Source of the DNA: Bacteroidia bacterium
GTDB lineage: Bacteria; Bacteroidota; Bacteroidia; B-17B0; Aurantibacillaceae
Length of the DNA: 64,000 nt
Direction: 5' to 3'
Assembly (NCBI GenBank): GCA_016787895.1
Contig: JAEUTN010000002.1
Span: forward strand, 51,102 to 115,101
A program made the position numbers and the translations under genes. Numbering within the stretch: the stretch's first letter is position 1; each line of letters begins with the position of its first letter. The notes beneath the pieces are model-generated. The model was not told the origin of the DNA. It made no database searches and saw nothing but the letters and a program-made list of their open reading frames with translations. This document shows positions 36,057 through 45,835 of the stretch, piece after piece.

Positions 36057-37022
36057 GTGGCACAAAAACTTCTTATTCTTCGCTTCAGCTCCATTGGAGA
36101 CATTGTGCTGACCACGCCTGTAATCAGAGCCTGCAAAGAGCAACTCACCAACACAGAGGTTCATTTTGTATGCAAGAAGGTCTTCCGGGGAATTTTGGAG
36201 CAGAATCCTTACATAACCAAACTTCATACATTTGAATCGGACATAAAAGAAATTTACCCGGAGCTTAAACAGGAAGGTTTTGATGTGGTGATCGATCTTC
36301 ACAACAACCTCAGGAGTTTTCGATTAAAGAACTACCTGAAAGTAAAAAGTTACAGTTTCCGCAAATTAAATGTACTGAAGCTGGCCACCGTTCTTACCAA
36401 ACGAGTTTCTTTGCTGCCACAGCAACACATCGTGGAAAGGTATTTTGAAGCGGTAAGGGAACTCGGAGTGCAAAACGATGGCAAAGGGCTTGACTATTTT
36501 ATTCCGGAAAATCAGCAACTTTTGCCGGATAACAGGGTTCTGCCGGATTCCTATATGGCTTTGGTAATCGGGGGCTCGTATTACACCAAAAAAATTCCTC
36601 TCAACAAACTGAAGGAAATTTGTCGCTTGTCGAAACATCCCCTTGTTTTTTTGGGAGGTAAGGAAGATGTGGAATGTGCAAGCCAGCTTCACAAGGCATT
36701 TCCTCAACACATCAATCTGTGCGGGCTTCTCAGCTTACACCAAAGCGCATTTGTGATACGCGAGGCCGCCTGGGTGATCAGCTCTGATACCGGTTTGATG
36801 CACATCGCATCCGCCTTCAACAAAAAAATTATTTCGGTATGGGGCAATACGGTTCCTGAATTTGGAATGGGGCCCTATCTCCCAAACAGGGAAAATAAAA
36901 TATTGGAAATTAAAACACTCTCTTGCCGGCCCTGCTCAAAATTAGGCTATCACAAGTGTCCCAAAGGCCACTTTAAATGCATGAACGAAATTGACTTTGC
37001 GTTTCTCAAAAATCTGGACTAA
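36057..37022 (+). CDS. Family 9 glycosyltransferase (LPS heptosyltransferase-like)
   Basis: 321 residues, starting with GTG at 36057 (gives MAQKLLILRFSSIGDIVLTT, the canonical GT9 start). GT-B fold: the donor side has YMALVIGGSYYTKKIP, VFLGGKEDVECA and WVISSDTGLMHIASAFNKKI, the ADP-heptose-type binding motif. A C-terminal CRPCSKLGYHKCPKGHFKC string has four cysteines, common in this family (they may bind metal or bridge). It likely adds a sugar to the LPS core at the inner membrane face. Its stop is 6 bp from that of the convergent protease gene. Confidence 0.9.
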   Translation: MAQKLLILRFSSIGDIVLTTPVIRACKEQLTNTEVHFVCKKVFRGILEQNPYITKLHTFESDIKEIYPELKQEGFDVVIDLHNNLRSFRLKNYLKVKSYSFRKLNVLKLATVLTKRVSLLPQQHIVERYFEAVRELGVQNDGKGLDYFIPENQQLLPDNRVLPDSYMALVIGGSYYTKKIPLNKLKEICRLSKHPLVFLGGKEDVECASQLHKAFPQHINLCGLLSLHQSAFVIREAAWVISSDTGLMHIASAFNKKIISVWGNTVPEFGMGPYLPNRENKILEIKTLSCRPCSKLGYHKCPKGHFKCMNEIDFAFLKNLD

Positions 37023-37028
37023 GTTGTA

Positions 37029-40000
37029 TTACTTCAACACCAGTTTTTTCCTGAGCACCTGCCCTTTGGTTTGCAACTCAACAAAATAAACACCTTTGGC
37101 CAATTGCTCTGTATTCAGAGTAATACTCGAGTTCACTTGAATATTCGATAACACCAATTGTCCTAAACTGTTGTACAGCAAACAATCGAAAGTCTGTCCT
37201 TGGTATTCAATGGTAACCAACGTTTCCGCAGGATTGGGAAATATTAAAAACTCAGTTGAATTCAGAGAAAGATGATCAAGTCCTGTCACAAAATCCACAC
37301 AGGCGGAGGATTGGGTACTGCACAAATTGGCATCGGTGACGGATACGGTATAACATCCGGGAGAAAGGTTGAGGGCAGTGGCCGCGTTTCCTCCATTCGG
37401 CATCCAAAGGTAGGTGTAAGGGCTTGTACCACCACTCACATTGGCCTGTAATGAACCGTCGTTACAACTGGCGCAGGAGGCAGGTCCTGATTGAATTGAG
37501 ATTAGGCTTAAAACCGCAGGAGAGGCAATGGCAAAACTCTGTGTAGAATTGCAACCCAGTGCATCTACTATGTGTAAAGAATACGTGCCCGCACACAAAT
37601 TGGTACATGGCAGTGCACTGCAGTTTACCGGCAATACCGTGAAGGAGTAAGGACCAACTCCATTGGTGCCTTGCGCGGTAACAGACCCGTTGCACATATT
37701 AAAACAGGAAATATTACCAACCGATATGTTGGCCGATGGCAGATTGCTCACCGTTATAGCTATGGTAGAAGAGGTGGCGCAACCGTTGGACGGATTGGTG
37801 GCGTTCACGGTGTAAGTTGTGGAGCCCGAAGGGAAAACCACATTCAGCGTTCCGTTCACTACCGGCTGACTCCACACAAATGTAGAATAAGCTCCACTTA
37901 CCTGAAGCGTTGCTGAGCCTCCCGGACAAATACTGTATCCCGGCACCGCATTAAAACTTAAGGTGGGTGTTTGAAGTACTGAAATACTTACAGCTGCGGT
38001 TTGTGTGCAAAAACCCAGCAAGCCTGTTACGACATAGGTGCTGCTGTTCACCGGATTTACACTGATGTTTTGTCCACTCGCACCTGTGCTCCAGGAATAC
38101 GTGCCGGCGCCACTTGCGCTTAAATTGCATGTCACTCCGCTGCACACATTGTTGGAGGCACTCTGTGCACTCACTGTAAAACTTGGATTAACTGCAACGG
38201 CAGAAGTTTGACTCGACACACAGTTTAAACTGCTTCCACTCACGGTATAAAGTGTTCCGGTGAATGGCGTAACCACTATGGAATTTGCGTTGGAACCATT
38301 GCTCCAGGTATAAGTGGATGCGCCACTGGCTGTAAGCGTCGCGCTTTGACCGAAACATACACTTGCACTGTTCACGCTCAGGTTAGGAAGCGGATTCACA
38401 ACAACAGTCGCGGTGATGGACGAACTGCACAAACCGTCGCTTCCGGTAATGGAATACGTAGTGCTAACTAAAGGACTCACGGTGAACTGAGCGCCCGAGA
38501 TGTTTCCCGGATTCGTGGTATAAGTGGTGGCACCGGTTAAGGTAAAGCCTGCAGATGACCCGCTGCAAATGGTTGAATTGTTTGCTGAAACAACAGGAAT
38601 GGGACTTACGAAAGCTGTTGCATTACTAACCGATGTACAAACTCCGTTGCTTCCGGTGATGGTGTAAATCGTGGTGGATGCAGGTGACACAGAAACCAGT
38701 GTGCTGTTGAATCCTCCCGGATTAAAGGTGTAGGCGCTGGCCCCGCTGAGGCTGAAATTTGCCGCAGTTCCGCTGCAGATACTGGGTGAATTGACGCTGA
38801 TAACAGGATAGGGGTTGATGCTAAGCGTTCTGCTTACATTGGTTGAAGCGGTGCCATTAACGGCAATCAATTGAACCGTGTAAATGCCGGGTGTTGCATA
38901 ACTTACCGCGGGATTACTTTGGGTAGAAATGGCAGGACTGCCTCCCGGAAAATTCCAGGTAAAACTGCCTACTACACTCATGGAAGCCACCGGATTCAGG
39001 CTGGTATTTACACAGGCCGCGCTGATGGGATTAATGTTTACACTTGGTTGAGGAAAATACAAATTGATGTTGTCGAGATAGATGGGTTGACCGTACTGCC
39101 CATGGTTGATGAAGGAAAACATCACATTGTTTTGCCCGGCTGTGGCTGTTGAAATATCAAAAGTATCTCTTCTCCATTGCGCCGCAGTTGGCACAAAAAG
39201 TGAACCCAGATCACTCCGGGTAGCGAGTGTGGTGCCGCCTTTGATAGAAACCAGCGACCATGTGGTACCGCAATTCACTGAAAGTTTTACTTCCAGGGTA
39301 TCGGAATAAACGGAATTGATTCTGGCATACGCCACATCGTAACGAAGCCGGGCTGTATGCACATTACTGAAATCAAACCTTGGTGTACGCATTTCGTCGC
39401 GGTCCCCAAAGGTCACGTAATTATAATTGTCAAATTTGGTGCAGGCTGTGCTGGTGCCAAAACCCCCGGTTCCGGTATGCCTTTGCCAATACACATTGTC
39501 GTAATTCACGTTTTTGGGTGTCCACCCTGCCGGCAAAAACGGAAGACTTTCAAACCCTTCAGCGAAGGGCAGCGATTGAGGGCCTGAAATGGTGATGTAA
39601 CTCAATTTGGTTTTAGAGTTGTTTCCATTACCATTGGCTACTGTTAAAGAAACGGAATACGTGCCGGGTGAAGTCCATTGCACGCTTGGAGCCGAAGAAG
39701 TGGAGGTAGCGGGAGTTCCATTCTGAAAATTCCAGGTGTAGGAATTGGGGGCGTAAAGCGAACTGTCGTAAAATGAGACAGGAGTGTTGGGGCAGGAATT
39801 TAAAGGAAAGGCAAAAAAATTAGCCACCGGTGGAATACTTAAAAAGCCATTGGCGCAATTCATGGCCTGGAAAGCTTCAATGCGCCCTGCGCCCAACTGA
39901 TTGCCGGTGGAGTAAGTAGCATTGGAACCAAGGGTGTAAATGTTTACTGCTGTTGAGGAAATGCAATTCAACACATCGGTGCTCGACATCCAGCCGCATT

Positions 40001-41168
40001 TGGACAGCATAAGGGCAGCAAGTCCGGCTACCATTGGCGTAGCCATAGAGGTGCCGCTTTTATTTTGATACGTGCCGGTACTGGCACTTGGAACGGTACT
40101 GTATATAGATTCCCCCGGAGCTGAAATATCCACCCAACTGCCATAATTGGAGAAACCTGATTTCAGATCGGTGCTTCCAACCGAAGCCACGCAATACACA
40201 TGGTTATAAGCACCCGGATAGTTTTGCGTACTCGAGCCTGCATTTCCGGCTGAAGCAATAATAATGCAGCCTTTGTTCCAGGCATAATCAATTACGGTTT
40301 GTTCAATCACAGCGGCGCCCGAACCACCCCATGAACAGGAGATGACCCTTGCTTTTGCCTTTGCTGCATAAATGATGCCTTCGTAACCCGCATCAATGGA
40401 TGAAGTTCCGCTGGTGTTATAGGAACATTTCACCGGAATAATTTTTATGTTCCATCCTATTGATGCGATTCCAATGGAATTGTCGGTTCTGGCCCCTGCA
40501 ATTCCGGCACAATGGGTACCGTGATCCATTAAGGTGTTGGTGGGAATGGCATTGTTGTCTAAATCGGCTACATCGTAACCATAAACATCGTCAATGTAAC
40601 CGTTGCCATCATCATCAAGGCTGTTACCGGCAATTTCAGCGGTATTGGTGTAGGTGTTCAATACCAGGTCCTGGTGGGTATACATCACCGCGTTGTCAAC
40701 TATAGCTACCGTAATATTGGAATTCCCGTTGAAAACGTTCCAGGCATTCTGTGCGTTAATTTGATTGAGGTAAGAAGGGAAACTTGGGTCATTAGGCAAT
40801 GCATCCGTTTTCAGCAAGGGCACTTTTTCAGAAAAAGCTACAAAAGGCAGTTTACTCAAACTTTCAATAAAAACATCAATCATTTGGGCATTCGTAAAAC
40901 TAATCTTCAAAACCGATGGAAGCGTGGAGTGATCAGAGGCCTGATGAAAAGGGCGCTGTACCCTGGTGATACCAAATTTTTTTTCAAAGTCCTTTAACCA
41001 GCTCAACTTTTCCAGAGGAATTTGGTTGGGGTTTACTCCGGATAGTGTTTTCAAATTCCCCGGTCTGAGTTGCAGGTAAACCTCCCCATCGCGATAGGCT
41101 TTGTGAATTTCCTGCCCCGGCAGAAAAGAACCAAGAAAAAGAAGAGTACCAAGTATAAAATGCCTCAT
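37029..41168 (-). CDS. Large subtilisin-like S8 protease with PKD, jelly-roll, tandem Cys repeats and T9SS sorting domain
   Basis: 1379 residues from the ATG at 41168 (MRHFILGTLLFLGSFLPGQ; the longer frame to 41219 hides the signal). Catalytic triad D158 (AIVDNAVM), H219 (DHGTHCAGI), S374 (SGTSMATPMVAG). After the protease come a PKD-like domain, a jelly-roll segment starting SLPFAEGFESLPFLPAGW, a second PKD, and about six tandem repeats of some 75-80 residues, each with a pair of cysteines and 'GA.TYTW..G...VSP...T.YTVTGS' strands. SprB-type repeats (NISCFNMCNGSVTAQ, LQANVSGGTSPYTYLWMPNGG) and a type A sorting domain (FLIFPNPAETLVTIEYQ) close the protein. A secreted, surface-attached proteolytic adhesin. 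Confidence 0.93.
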   Translation of the reverse strand: MRHFILGTLLFLGSFLPGQEIHKAYRDGEVYLQLRPGNLKTLSGVNPNQIPLEKLSWLKDFEKKFGITRVQRPFHQASDHSTLPSVLKISFTNAQMIDVFIESLSKLPFVAFSEKVPLLKTDALPNDPSFPSYLNQINAQNAWNVFNGNSNITVAIVDNAVMYTHQDLVLNTYTNTAEIAGNSLDDDGNGYIDDVYGYDVADLDNNAIPTNTLMDHGTHCAGIAGARTDNSIGIASIGWNIKIIPVKCSYNTSGTSSIDAGYEGIIYAAKAKARVISCSWGGSGAAVIEQTVIDYAWNKGCIIIASAGNAGSSTQNYPGAYNHVYCVASVGSTDLKSGFSNYGSWVDISAPGESIYSTVPSASTGTYQNKSGTSMATPMVAGLAALMLSKCGWMSSTDVLNCISSTAVNIYTLGSNATYSTGNQLGAGRIEAFQAMNCANGFLSIPPVANFFAFPLNSCPNTPVSFYDSSLYAPNSYTWNFQNGTPATSTSSAPSVQWTSPGTYSVSLTVANGNGNNSKTKLSYITISGPQSLPFAEGFESLPFLPAGWTPKNVNYDNVYWQRHTGTGGFGTSTACTKFDNYNYVTFGDRDEMRTPRFDFSNVHTARLRYDVAYARINSVYSDTLEVKLSVNCGTTWSLVSIKGGTTLATRSDLGSLFVPTAAQWRRDTFDISTATAGQNNVMFSFINHGQYGQPIYLDNINLYFPQPSVNINPISAACVNTSLNPVASMSVVGSFTWNFPGGSPAISTQSNPAVSYATPGIYTVQLIAVNGTASTNVSRTLSINPYPVISVNSPSICSGTAANFSLSGASAYTFNPGGFNSTLVSVSPASTTIYTITGSNGVCTSVSNATAFVSPIPVVSANNSTICSGSSAGFTLTGATTYTTNPGNISGAQFTVSPLVSTTYSITGSDGLCSSSITATVVVNPLPNLSVNSASVCFGQSATLTASGASTYTWSNGSNANSIVVTPFTGTLYTVSGSSLNCVSSQTSAVAVNPSFTVSAQSASNNVCSGVTCNLSASGAGTYSWSTGASGQNISVNPVNSSTYVVTGLLGFCTQTAAVSISVLQTPTLSFNAVPGYSICPGGSATLQVSGAYSTFVWSQPVVNGTLNVVFPSGSTTYTVNATNPSNGCATSSTIAITVSNLPSANISVGNISCFNMCNGSVTAQGTNGVGPYSFTVLPVNCSALPCTNLCAGTYSLHIVDALGCNSTQSFAIASPAVLSLISIQSGPASCASCNDGSLQANVSGGTSPYTYLWMPNGGNAATALNLSPGCYTVSVTDANLCSTQSSACVDFVTGLDHLSLNSTEFLIFPNPAETLVTIEYQGQTFDCLLYNSLGQLVLSNIQVNSSITLNTEQLAKGVYFVELQTKGQVLRKKLVLK

Positions 41169-41308
41169 GTTCCAAATAAATAATCCCACTAAATTTAAAG
41201 AAATAGGCTCAGACCGCAAAAAGCGGCAAAAAGTATTTATATTTATTCAATCACTAAAACCTGCATTTCACCCCCTGATTGCCCAATAATAGCCATAATT
41301 ATAGCTCC

Positions 41309-42265
41309 ATGTCAGAATTCCTTTCAGTAATTGATTGCGGAACCAACACCTTTAACCTGCTCATTGTGGAGCCGGGAAAAGGCGGAGATTTTCGTAAAAT
41401 TTATAACACAAGGGTGTCGGTGAGGTTGGGTGAAGGTACCATCAACCAGGGCTATATCGCACCCTTGCCTTTTCAGCGGGGTTTGGCGGCGATAGAATCG
41501 TTTGTGAGCGAAATCAAACGCTATAAGGTCAGTACCGTACTTGCTTTCGCTACTTCAGCCATTCGCGACGCCACGAATGGGGATGAATTTGTGAGGTTGG
41601 TGTATGAAAAGCATGGTATAAAAATACAGATCATCGATGGGAACCGCGAAGCCAGCCTCATTGCATATGGGGTAATGGCTGCCGTAAATACCAAAAATAA
41701 ACGTTCACTGATAATGGACATCGGAGGGGGAAGTACCGAGTTTATCATTATTGAAAAAGAAAAGTTGCTTTGGAAACACAGCTTTGATCTGGGTGCAGCG
41801 CGGTTACTGGAACGTTTTAAACCTTCTGAACCCCTATTGCCGGAAGAACTTGAAGCCATAAGAGCCTATCTCAAACTGAAACTGGAACCATTGATTGTTG
41901 AACATTCCTCTTTGCCCTGTTCCGAGTTGATTGGCTCCTCGGGAGCTTTCGATTCCGTTGTGGAAATGATACACGGAGAACTGGAAGGCGAAGCGTTTGT
42001 TGAAAATAAAACGGAATACCGAATTGACCTTAACAACTACGAACGCATCTCAAAACGTGTTGCAGCATCTACGCTGGAAGAACGTCGTCACATTAAAGGT
42101 CTGGTGGCCATGCGCGTTGATATGATTGTTATCTCCTGCCTGATGATTGATTTTATCTTACAGGAATTAAAACTTCCGGAATTCAGGGTATCCACTTATT
42201 CCCTGAAAGAAGGAGCGCTTGTGGATTATCTGCAGAATAAATCCCTTACTTTTGAGCAGCAATAA
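41309..42265 (+). CDS. Ppx/GppA family exopolyphosphatase/pppGpp phosphatase
   Basis: 318 residues from the ATG at 41309 (MSEFLSVIDCGTNTFNLLIV); the ATG at 41279 adds ten unrelated residues. ASKHA fold motifs are present: DCGTNTFNLLI (phosphate 1), FATSAIRDATNG, and MDIGGGSTEFII (phosphate 2), then IGSSGAFDSV (adenosine-like motif). The length equals the short, single-module Bacteroidota form lacking the C-terminal HD domain of E. coli Ppx. Substrate (polyphosphate or pppGpp) is not decided by motifs. The response regulator gene starts 4 bp after the stop, suggesting co-expression. Confidence 0.9.
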   Translation: MSEFLSVIDCGTNTFNLLIVEPGKGGDFRKIYNTRVSVRLGEGTINQGYIAPLPFQRGLAAIESFVSEIKRYKVSTVLAFATSAIRDATNGDEFVRLVYEKHGIKIQIIDGNREASLIAYGVMAAVNTKNKRSLIMDIGGGSTEFIIIEKEKLLWKHSFDLGAARLLERFKPSEPLLPEELEAIRAYLKLKLEPLIVEHSSLPCSELIGSSGAFDSVVEMIHGELEGEAFVENKTEYRIDLNNYERISKRVAASTLEERRHIKGLVAMRVDMIVISCLMIDFILQELKLPEFRVSTYSLKEGALVDYLQNKSLTFEQQ

Positions 42266-42269
42266 GTTT

Positions 42270-43421
42270 ATGGCAAAAATATTAGTAGTTGATGATGAGA
42301 AGGCCATTCGAAGGTCCATACGGGAGATTCTGGAGTTTGAAAAACACCAGGTGGATGAGGCGGAAGACGGTGTGGCGGGTTTGCAATTGGCTTTGAAAAC
42401 CGGTTACGACATTATCCTCAGCGATATCAAAATGCCAAAACTCGATGGCATAGAGTTCCTTCAAAAACTCATCGAAGCCCAGGTGCCTTCTTCTGTGATT
42501 ATGATCAGCGGGCATGGTAACATTGATACGGCTGTAGATGCCGTTAAAAAAGGGGCTTACGATTACATTTCAAAACCCATTGATTTAAACCGTTTGTTGG
42601 TTTCGGTTCGCAATGCCCTCGAAAAAGGCAATCTGGTTCAGGAGACCAAAGTGCTGAAACGTAAAATCGGCAAAGGAGGAGAAATGATTGGAAATTCCGA
42701 AGCCATCGCTCACATCAAATCCTTGATTGAAAAAGTAGCACCAACCGAAGCTAAAGTGCTTATTACCGGAGCCAACGGAAGCGGAAAAGAATTGGTGGCC
42801 CGGTGGTTGCACGAAAAAAGTCAGCGTGCCGATGGACCCCTGGTGGAAGTGAATTGCGCTGCCATTCCCTCTGAACTCATCGAAAGCGAATTGTTCGGCC
42901 ACGAAAAAGGTTCATTCACCAGCGCTGTTGCACAACGTAAAGGTAAGTTTGAATTGGCGGAAGGAGGCACTTTGTTTCTGGATGAAGTGGGCGACATGAG
43001 TTTGAGCGCTCAGGCCAAAGTACTCCGCGCTTTGCAGGAAAGCAAAATCACCAGGGTAGGCGGAGATAAGGAGATAAAAGTAAACGTACGGGTAGTAGCC
43101 GCCACCAATAAAGATTTGGAAAAAGAAATCGAAAAAGAGAATTTCCGTCGCGATTTGTATCATCGCTTAAACGTTATCCCCATTCATGTGCCATCGCTCG
43201 ACGAGAGAAAAGAGGACATCCCCCTTTTGGCAGATTATTTTTTGGAAAGTATTTGCCTGGAAATGGGCACAGCAAAAAAAACCTTAAGCAAAGAAGCGGT
43301 ATTAGCCCTCAAAGACAAAAGCTGGCCGGGCAACATTCGTGAATTCCGAAATGTGATTGAACGCCTGATTATCCTGGGTCAAAATGAAATTACAGCCAAG
43401 GATGTAAAAGAATTCAGTTAA
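42270..43421 (+). CDS. NtrC-type response regulator with altered GAFTGA loop and no DNA-binding domain
   Basis: 383 residues from the ATG at 42270, matching the receiver start MAKILVVDDEKAIRRS. The receiver has D8, D9, phosphoacceptor D52 and K102. The AAA+ domain has Walker A GANGSGKE (167-174) and Walker B TLFLDEVGDM (D238, E239). The sigma-54 contact loop reads GSFTSA (214-219) instead of GAFTGA, keeping F216 and T217. The chain ends KDVKEFS, just after the AAA+ lid helix, so the Fis-type HTH found in NtrC is missing. It may act without site-specific DNA binding or on another target. Probably co-transcribed with Ppx/GppA (4-bp gap). No histidine kinase is adjacent. Confidence 0.9.
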   Translation: MAKILVVDDEKAIRRSIREILEFEKHQVDEAEDGVAGLQLALKTGYDIILSDIKMPKLDGIEFLQKLIEAQVPSSVIMISGHGNIDTAVDAVKKGAYDYISKPIDLNRLLVSVRNALEKGNLVQETKVLKRKIGKGGEMIGNSEAIAHIKSLIEKVAPTEAKVLITGANGSGKELVARWLHEKSQRADGPLVEVNCAAIPSELIESELFGHEKGSFTSAVAQRKGKFELAEGGTLFLDEVGDMSLSAQAKVLRALQESKITRVGGDKEIKVNVRVVAATNKDLEKEIEKENFRRDLYHRLNVIPIHVPSLDERKEDIPLLADYFLESICLEMGTAKKTLSKEAVLALKDKSWPGNIREFRNVIERLIILGQNEITAKDVKEFS

Positions 43422-43447
43422 GCAGACCTTCAAATTAAGTGCAATAA

Positions 43448-43479
43448 AAAAACCCCTCTGATGTTTCAAAGGGGTTTTT
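43448..43479. terminator. Bidirectional Rho-independent terminator
   Basis: AAAAACCCCT (43448-43457) pairs with AGGGGTTTTT (43470-43479) around a 12-base loop, with A-runs and T-runs on both sides. It separates the convergent regulator and PD40/SPOR genes and can end both transcripts. Confidence 0.85.
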
Positions 43480-43497
43480 GTTTTATCAAAGCCAAAG

Positions 43498-45735
43498 TTA
43501 ATTGATGGCTTTCCCTAAAAAGTCTAATAAAATCAGGTCCTCAAGGGTGTAACGTTTTCCGTCAACAAATGCAACAATCCAGGAGTCGGCTTGCCCGCGG
43601 CCAATGGCTTTCTGACGCATGGCTTCCGCCTCTTTAATGGTTTTAAACTGGCTCAGGGTAAAACGGGTGATGCCATCGGGGTAAGCATCGGAAACAACTT
43701 TACCAAGAGCTTTTAGCTTGCTGTATTTAAAATTGGCCGGGTTGCGGTACGCACCCACCTGAACTTTGAATACCATGTTTTCGGCACAATACGAACCGGC
43801 CATGTTCATCAGCATTTGATAATTAGCCGGGTCGTTGAGGCTTTTGCCTTTCAATAAACTCATGTCAGGTAAATTGCCTCCGCAAGGTGATTTAGATGTA
43901 TTTTTAGCTACCACCGGTTCAACCGCAGGTTCTGTTTTTACCGGTGGAGGCTCAGGCGCTTTTTCTTCTTCTTTTGCGGCAACAACAGCAGGAACAACTG
44001 CTACTGCAGGTTCCACAACCGGCGGTTCTTCAGGTTTAACAGGTTCTTCGGTTTTTGGCGCAGTAACGGCTACAGCAGCAGCACCAGGGCCAAGCGGAGG
44101 GAAATTGAGTTTGGTTGGGTCGGATTTTTTTTCTCCGGCAAACTGACTGCTGTACATGTAAAAGTCTTTTTTAATTTCAGCATAATCCTTAAGACTTTCC
44201 ATGCTGATGTCTTCCTCAATAGGATCATATCCATCGGCAAATATTTTGATTCGGTAGTTGGAACCTGGCTTCAGGGTAATCAGGTATTTTCCGGTGCTTT
44301 TGTTGGAGAAGAAAGGTCCGATGTTTTCCTTGTTGGAGTATTTCACCAAATCAATTCTGGCCTCTATGGGTTTGTCATCTCCAAACACGGTACCTTTAAA
44401 TAAACCTACCACCAAACGCTCTCCAATAACACCGGGCTTTACCATGTATACATCTCTCCCGCCTCTTGAGTCGGATGTTGCACGGTCGCTGCTGAAGTAT
44501 CCCTTATCACCTTTGGAGTTGATAACATAAAAACGATCGTCCTCGGTAGTGTTTACAGGCATGCCCATACTTTTAGGGTCTTGCCAGCCATCTTCGGTTT
44601 TGGTAGCAAACATAATATCGTAATCCCCAATGCTCATATGGCCCTTGGAACTAAAAAACAAGGTAACACCGTCAGGATGGATAAAAGGCGCGTCATCATC
44701 AAGTGGGGTATTGATTTTTGGACCAAGATTAACTGCAGGCCCCCAATCTTCATCAATCCATTCTGAAACATAAATATCTCTGCCTCCTAATCCGGTTGGA
44801 CGTTCGCTGGAGAAGTAAAGGAATTTTCCATCAGCAGAAATGGAGCAGGAGCCTTCCCAGTATTCAGGGGTGTTAACATTGCTGTTTAAGGGGATAGGGG
44901 TAGAAAACTCTGAGCCCTGTAAACGGCTCACCATGATGTCACCTTCATTTTCGTTGGTACTTAAAAAGGTAAACAAGGTTAATCCGTCGGGTGAAAGGGC
45001 AATGGCCGCGTCGTTACCCTTGGTATTTAAAGCTGTTACCGGGTTGGGACTGCCCCAGGTAGAATCGTTCACTTTAATACTCATATAAATATCGGAGGTG
45101 TATTCACCTTTCGGATCCGGCTCAAGGCTGGCATTCACTTTTCCACCTGTACTTTTTTTACCCTGATAGGTAAAAATCATCATGGATTCATCGGCGGTGA
45201 TGACCGGCGCCGCTTCCAGCTCTTTGGAGTTAACGGGGCCCCCGAGATTAGTCACTACTGAGTTCAATTGGTTTTTGAAGAAGATTTTCCCATTCTCGCA
45301 GTTACTGATAATAATCTTTACGTCATCGTACATGGATTTTTCTTCTTTCTTTTTGCTATCCATTAAGGTGGCGGCCAGGGGTTTTAAAACACCCAAAGCT
45401 TCATCAAATTTATAGTTGGCGTGATAGGCCCTGGCCAGGTAAAATTCAGCTTCTTTGGTTTTGTATTTGGTTACCATATCCTGAAAAACCTCAATAGCCC
45501 TTTCTTTTTTCTCAGGATAACTCAAACAACAGATGCCAAGTTTAAACTGGTAATCCAGCTCTTTTGGATATCGTGCATGAAGTTTATCAAAAGATTCATA
45601 GGCTTTGATAAAGTCGCCATTATTCAGGTAATCGTAGGCTTCATCCTCCAATACGCTCCTGGATTGAGCGCTGGATTTTATCGACAGAAGCGCAAAAAAG
45701 AGGCATAAAACCGTTATTTTGTTAAGTTGGGCCAT
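43498..45735 (-). CDS. TPR-PD40 envelope protein with SPOR-like C-terminus (paralogue of 20702-22894)
   Basis: 745 residues with a signal peptide (about 1-23). The TPR-like part covers about 25-150 (DYLNNGDFIKAYESFDKLHA), the PD40 propeller about 170-430 (LSPDGLTLFTFLSTNE, SISADGKFLYFSSERPTGLG, FIHPDGVTLFFSSKGHMSIG), and a CarboxypepD_reg-like domain about 445-525. A Pro/Glu/Ala-rich linker (EEEKAPEPPPVKTEP) leads to a SPOR-like domain of about 80 residues (VFKVQVGAYRNPANFKYSKL, GKRYTLEDLILL). The order of domains is identical to the first copy. PorE-like by its N-terminal half, with SPOR where PorE has OmpA. Anchoring to peptidoglycan is an inference. Confidence 0.83.
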   Translation of the reverse strand: MAQLNKITVLCLFFALLSIKSSAQSRSVLEDEAYDYLNNGDFIKAYESFDKLHARYPKELDYQFKLGICCLSYPEKKERAIEVFQDMVTKYKTKEAEFYLARAYHANYKFDEALGVLKPLAATLMDSKKKEEKSMYDDVKIIISNCENGKIFFKNQLNSVVTNLGGPVNSKELEAAPVITADESMMIFTYQGKKSTGGKVNASLEPDPKGEYTSDIYMSIKVNDSTWGSPNPVTALNTKGNDAAIALSPDGLTLFTFLSTNENEGDIMVSRLQGSEFSTPIPLNSNVNTPEYWEGSCSISADGKFLYFSSERPTGLGGRDIYVSEWIDEDWGPAVNLGPKINTPLDDDAPFIHPDGVTLFFSSKGHMSIGDYDIMFATKTEDGWQDPKSMGMPVNTTEDDRFYVINSKGDKGYFSSDRATSDSRGGRDVYMVKPGVIGERLVVGLFKGTVFGDDKPIEARIDLVKYSNKENIGPFFSNKSTGKYLITLKPGSNYRIKIFADGYDPIEEDISMESLKDYAEIKKDFYMYSSQFAGEKKSDPTKLNFPPLGPGAAAVAVTAPKTEEPVKPEEPPVVEPAVAVVPAVVAAKEEEKAPEPPPVKTEPAVEPVVAKNTSKSPCGGNLPDMSLLKGKSLNDPANYQMLMNMAGSYCAENMVFKVQVGAYRNPANFKYSKLKALGKVVSDAYPDGITRFTLSQFKTIKEAEAMRQKAIGRGQADSWIVAFVDGKRYTLEDLILLDFLGKAIN

Positions 45736-45835
45736 AACTTAAATATTAGAATTTAAGACAAAGTTGTTATTTATTGAAGGCAAAAAAAGATGGCTTTCGG
45801 AAACTTATTAAGAAGCCCTGGTTAAAAGCCCGATT

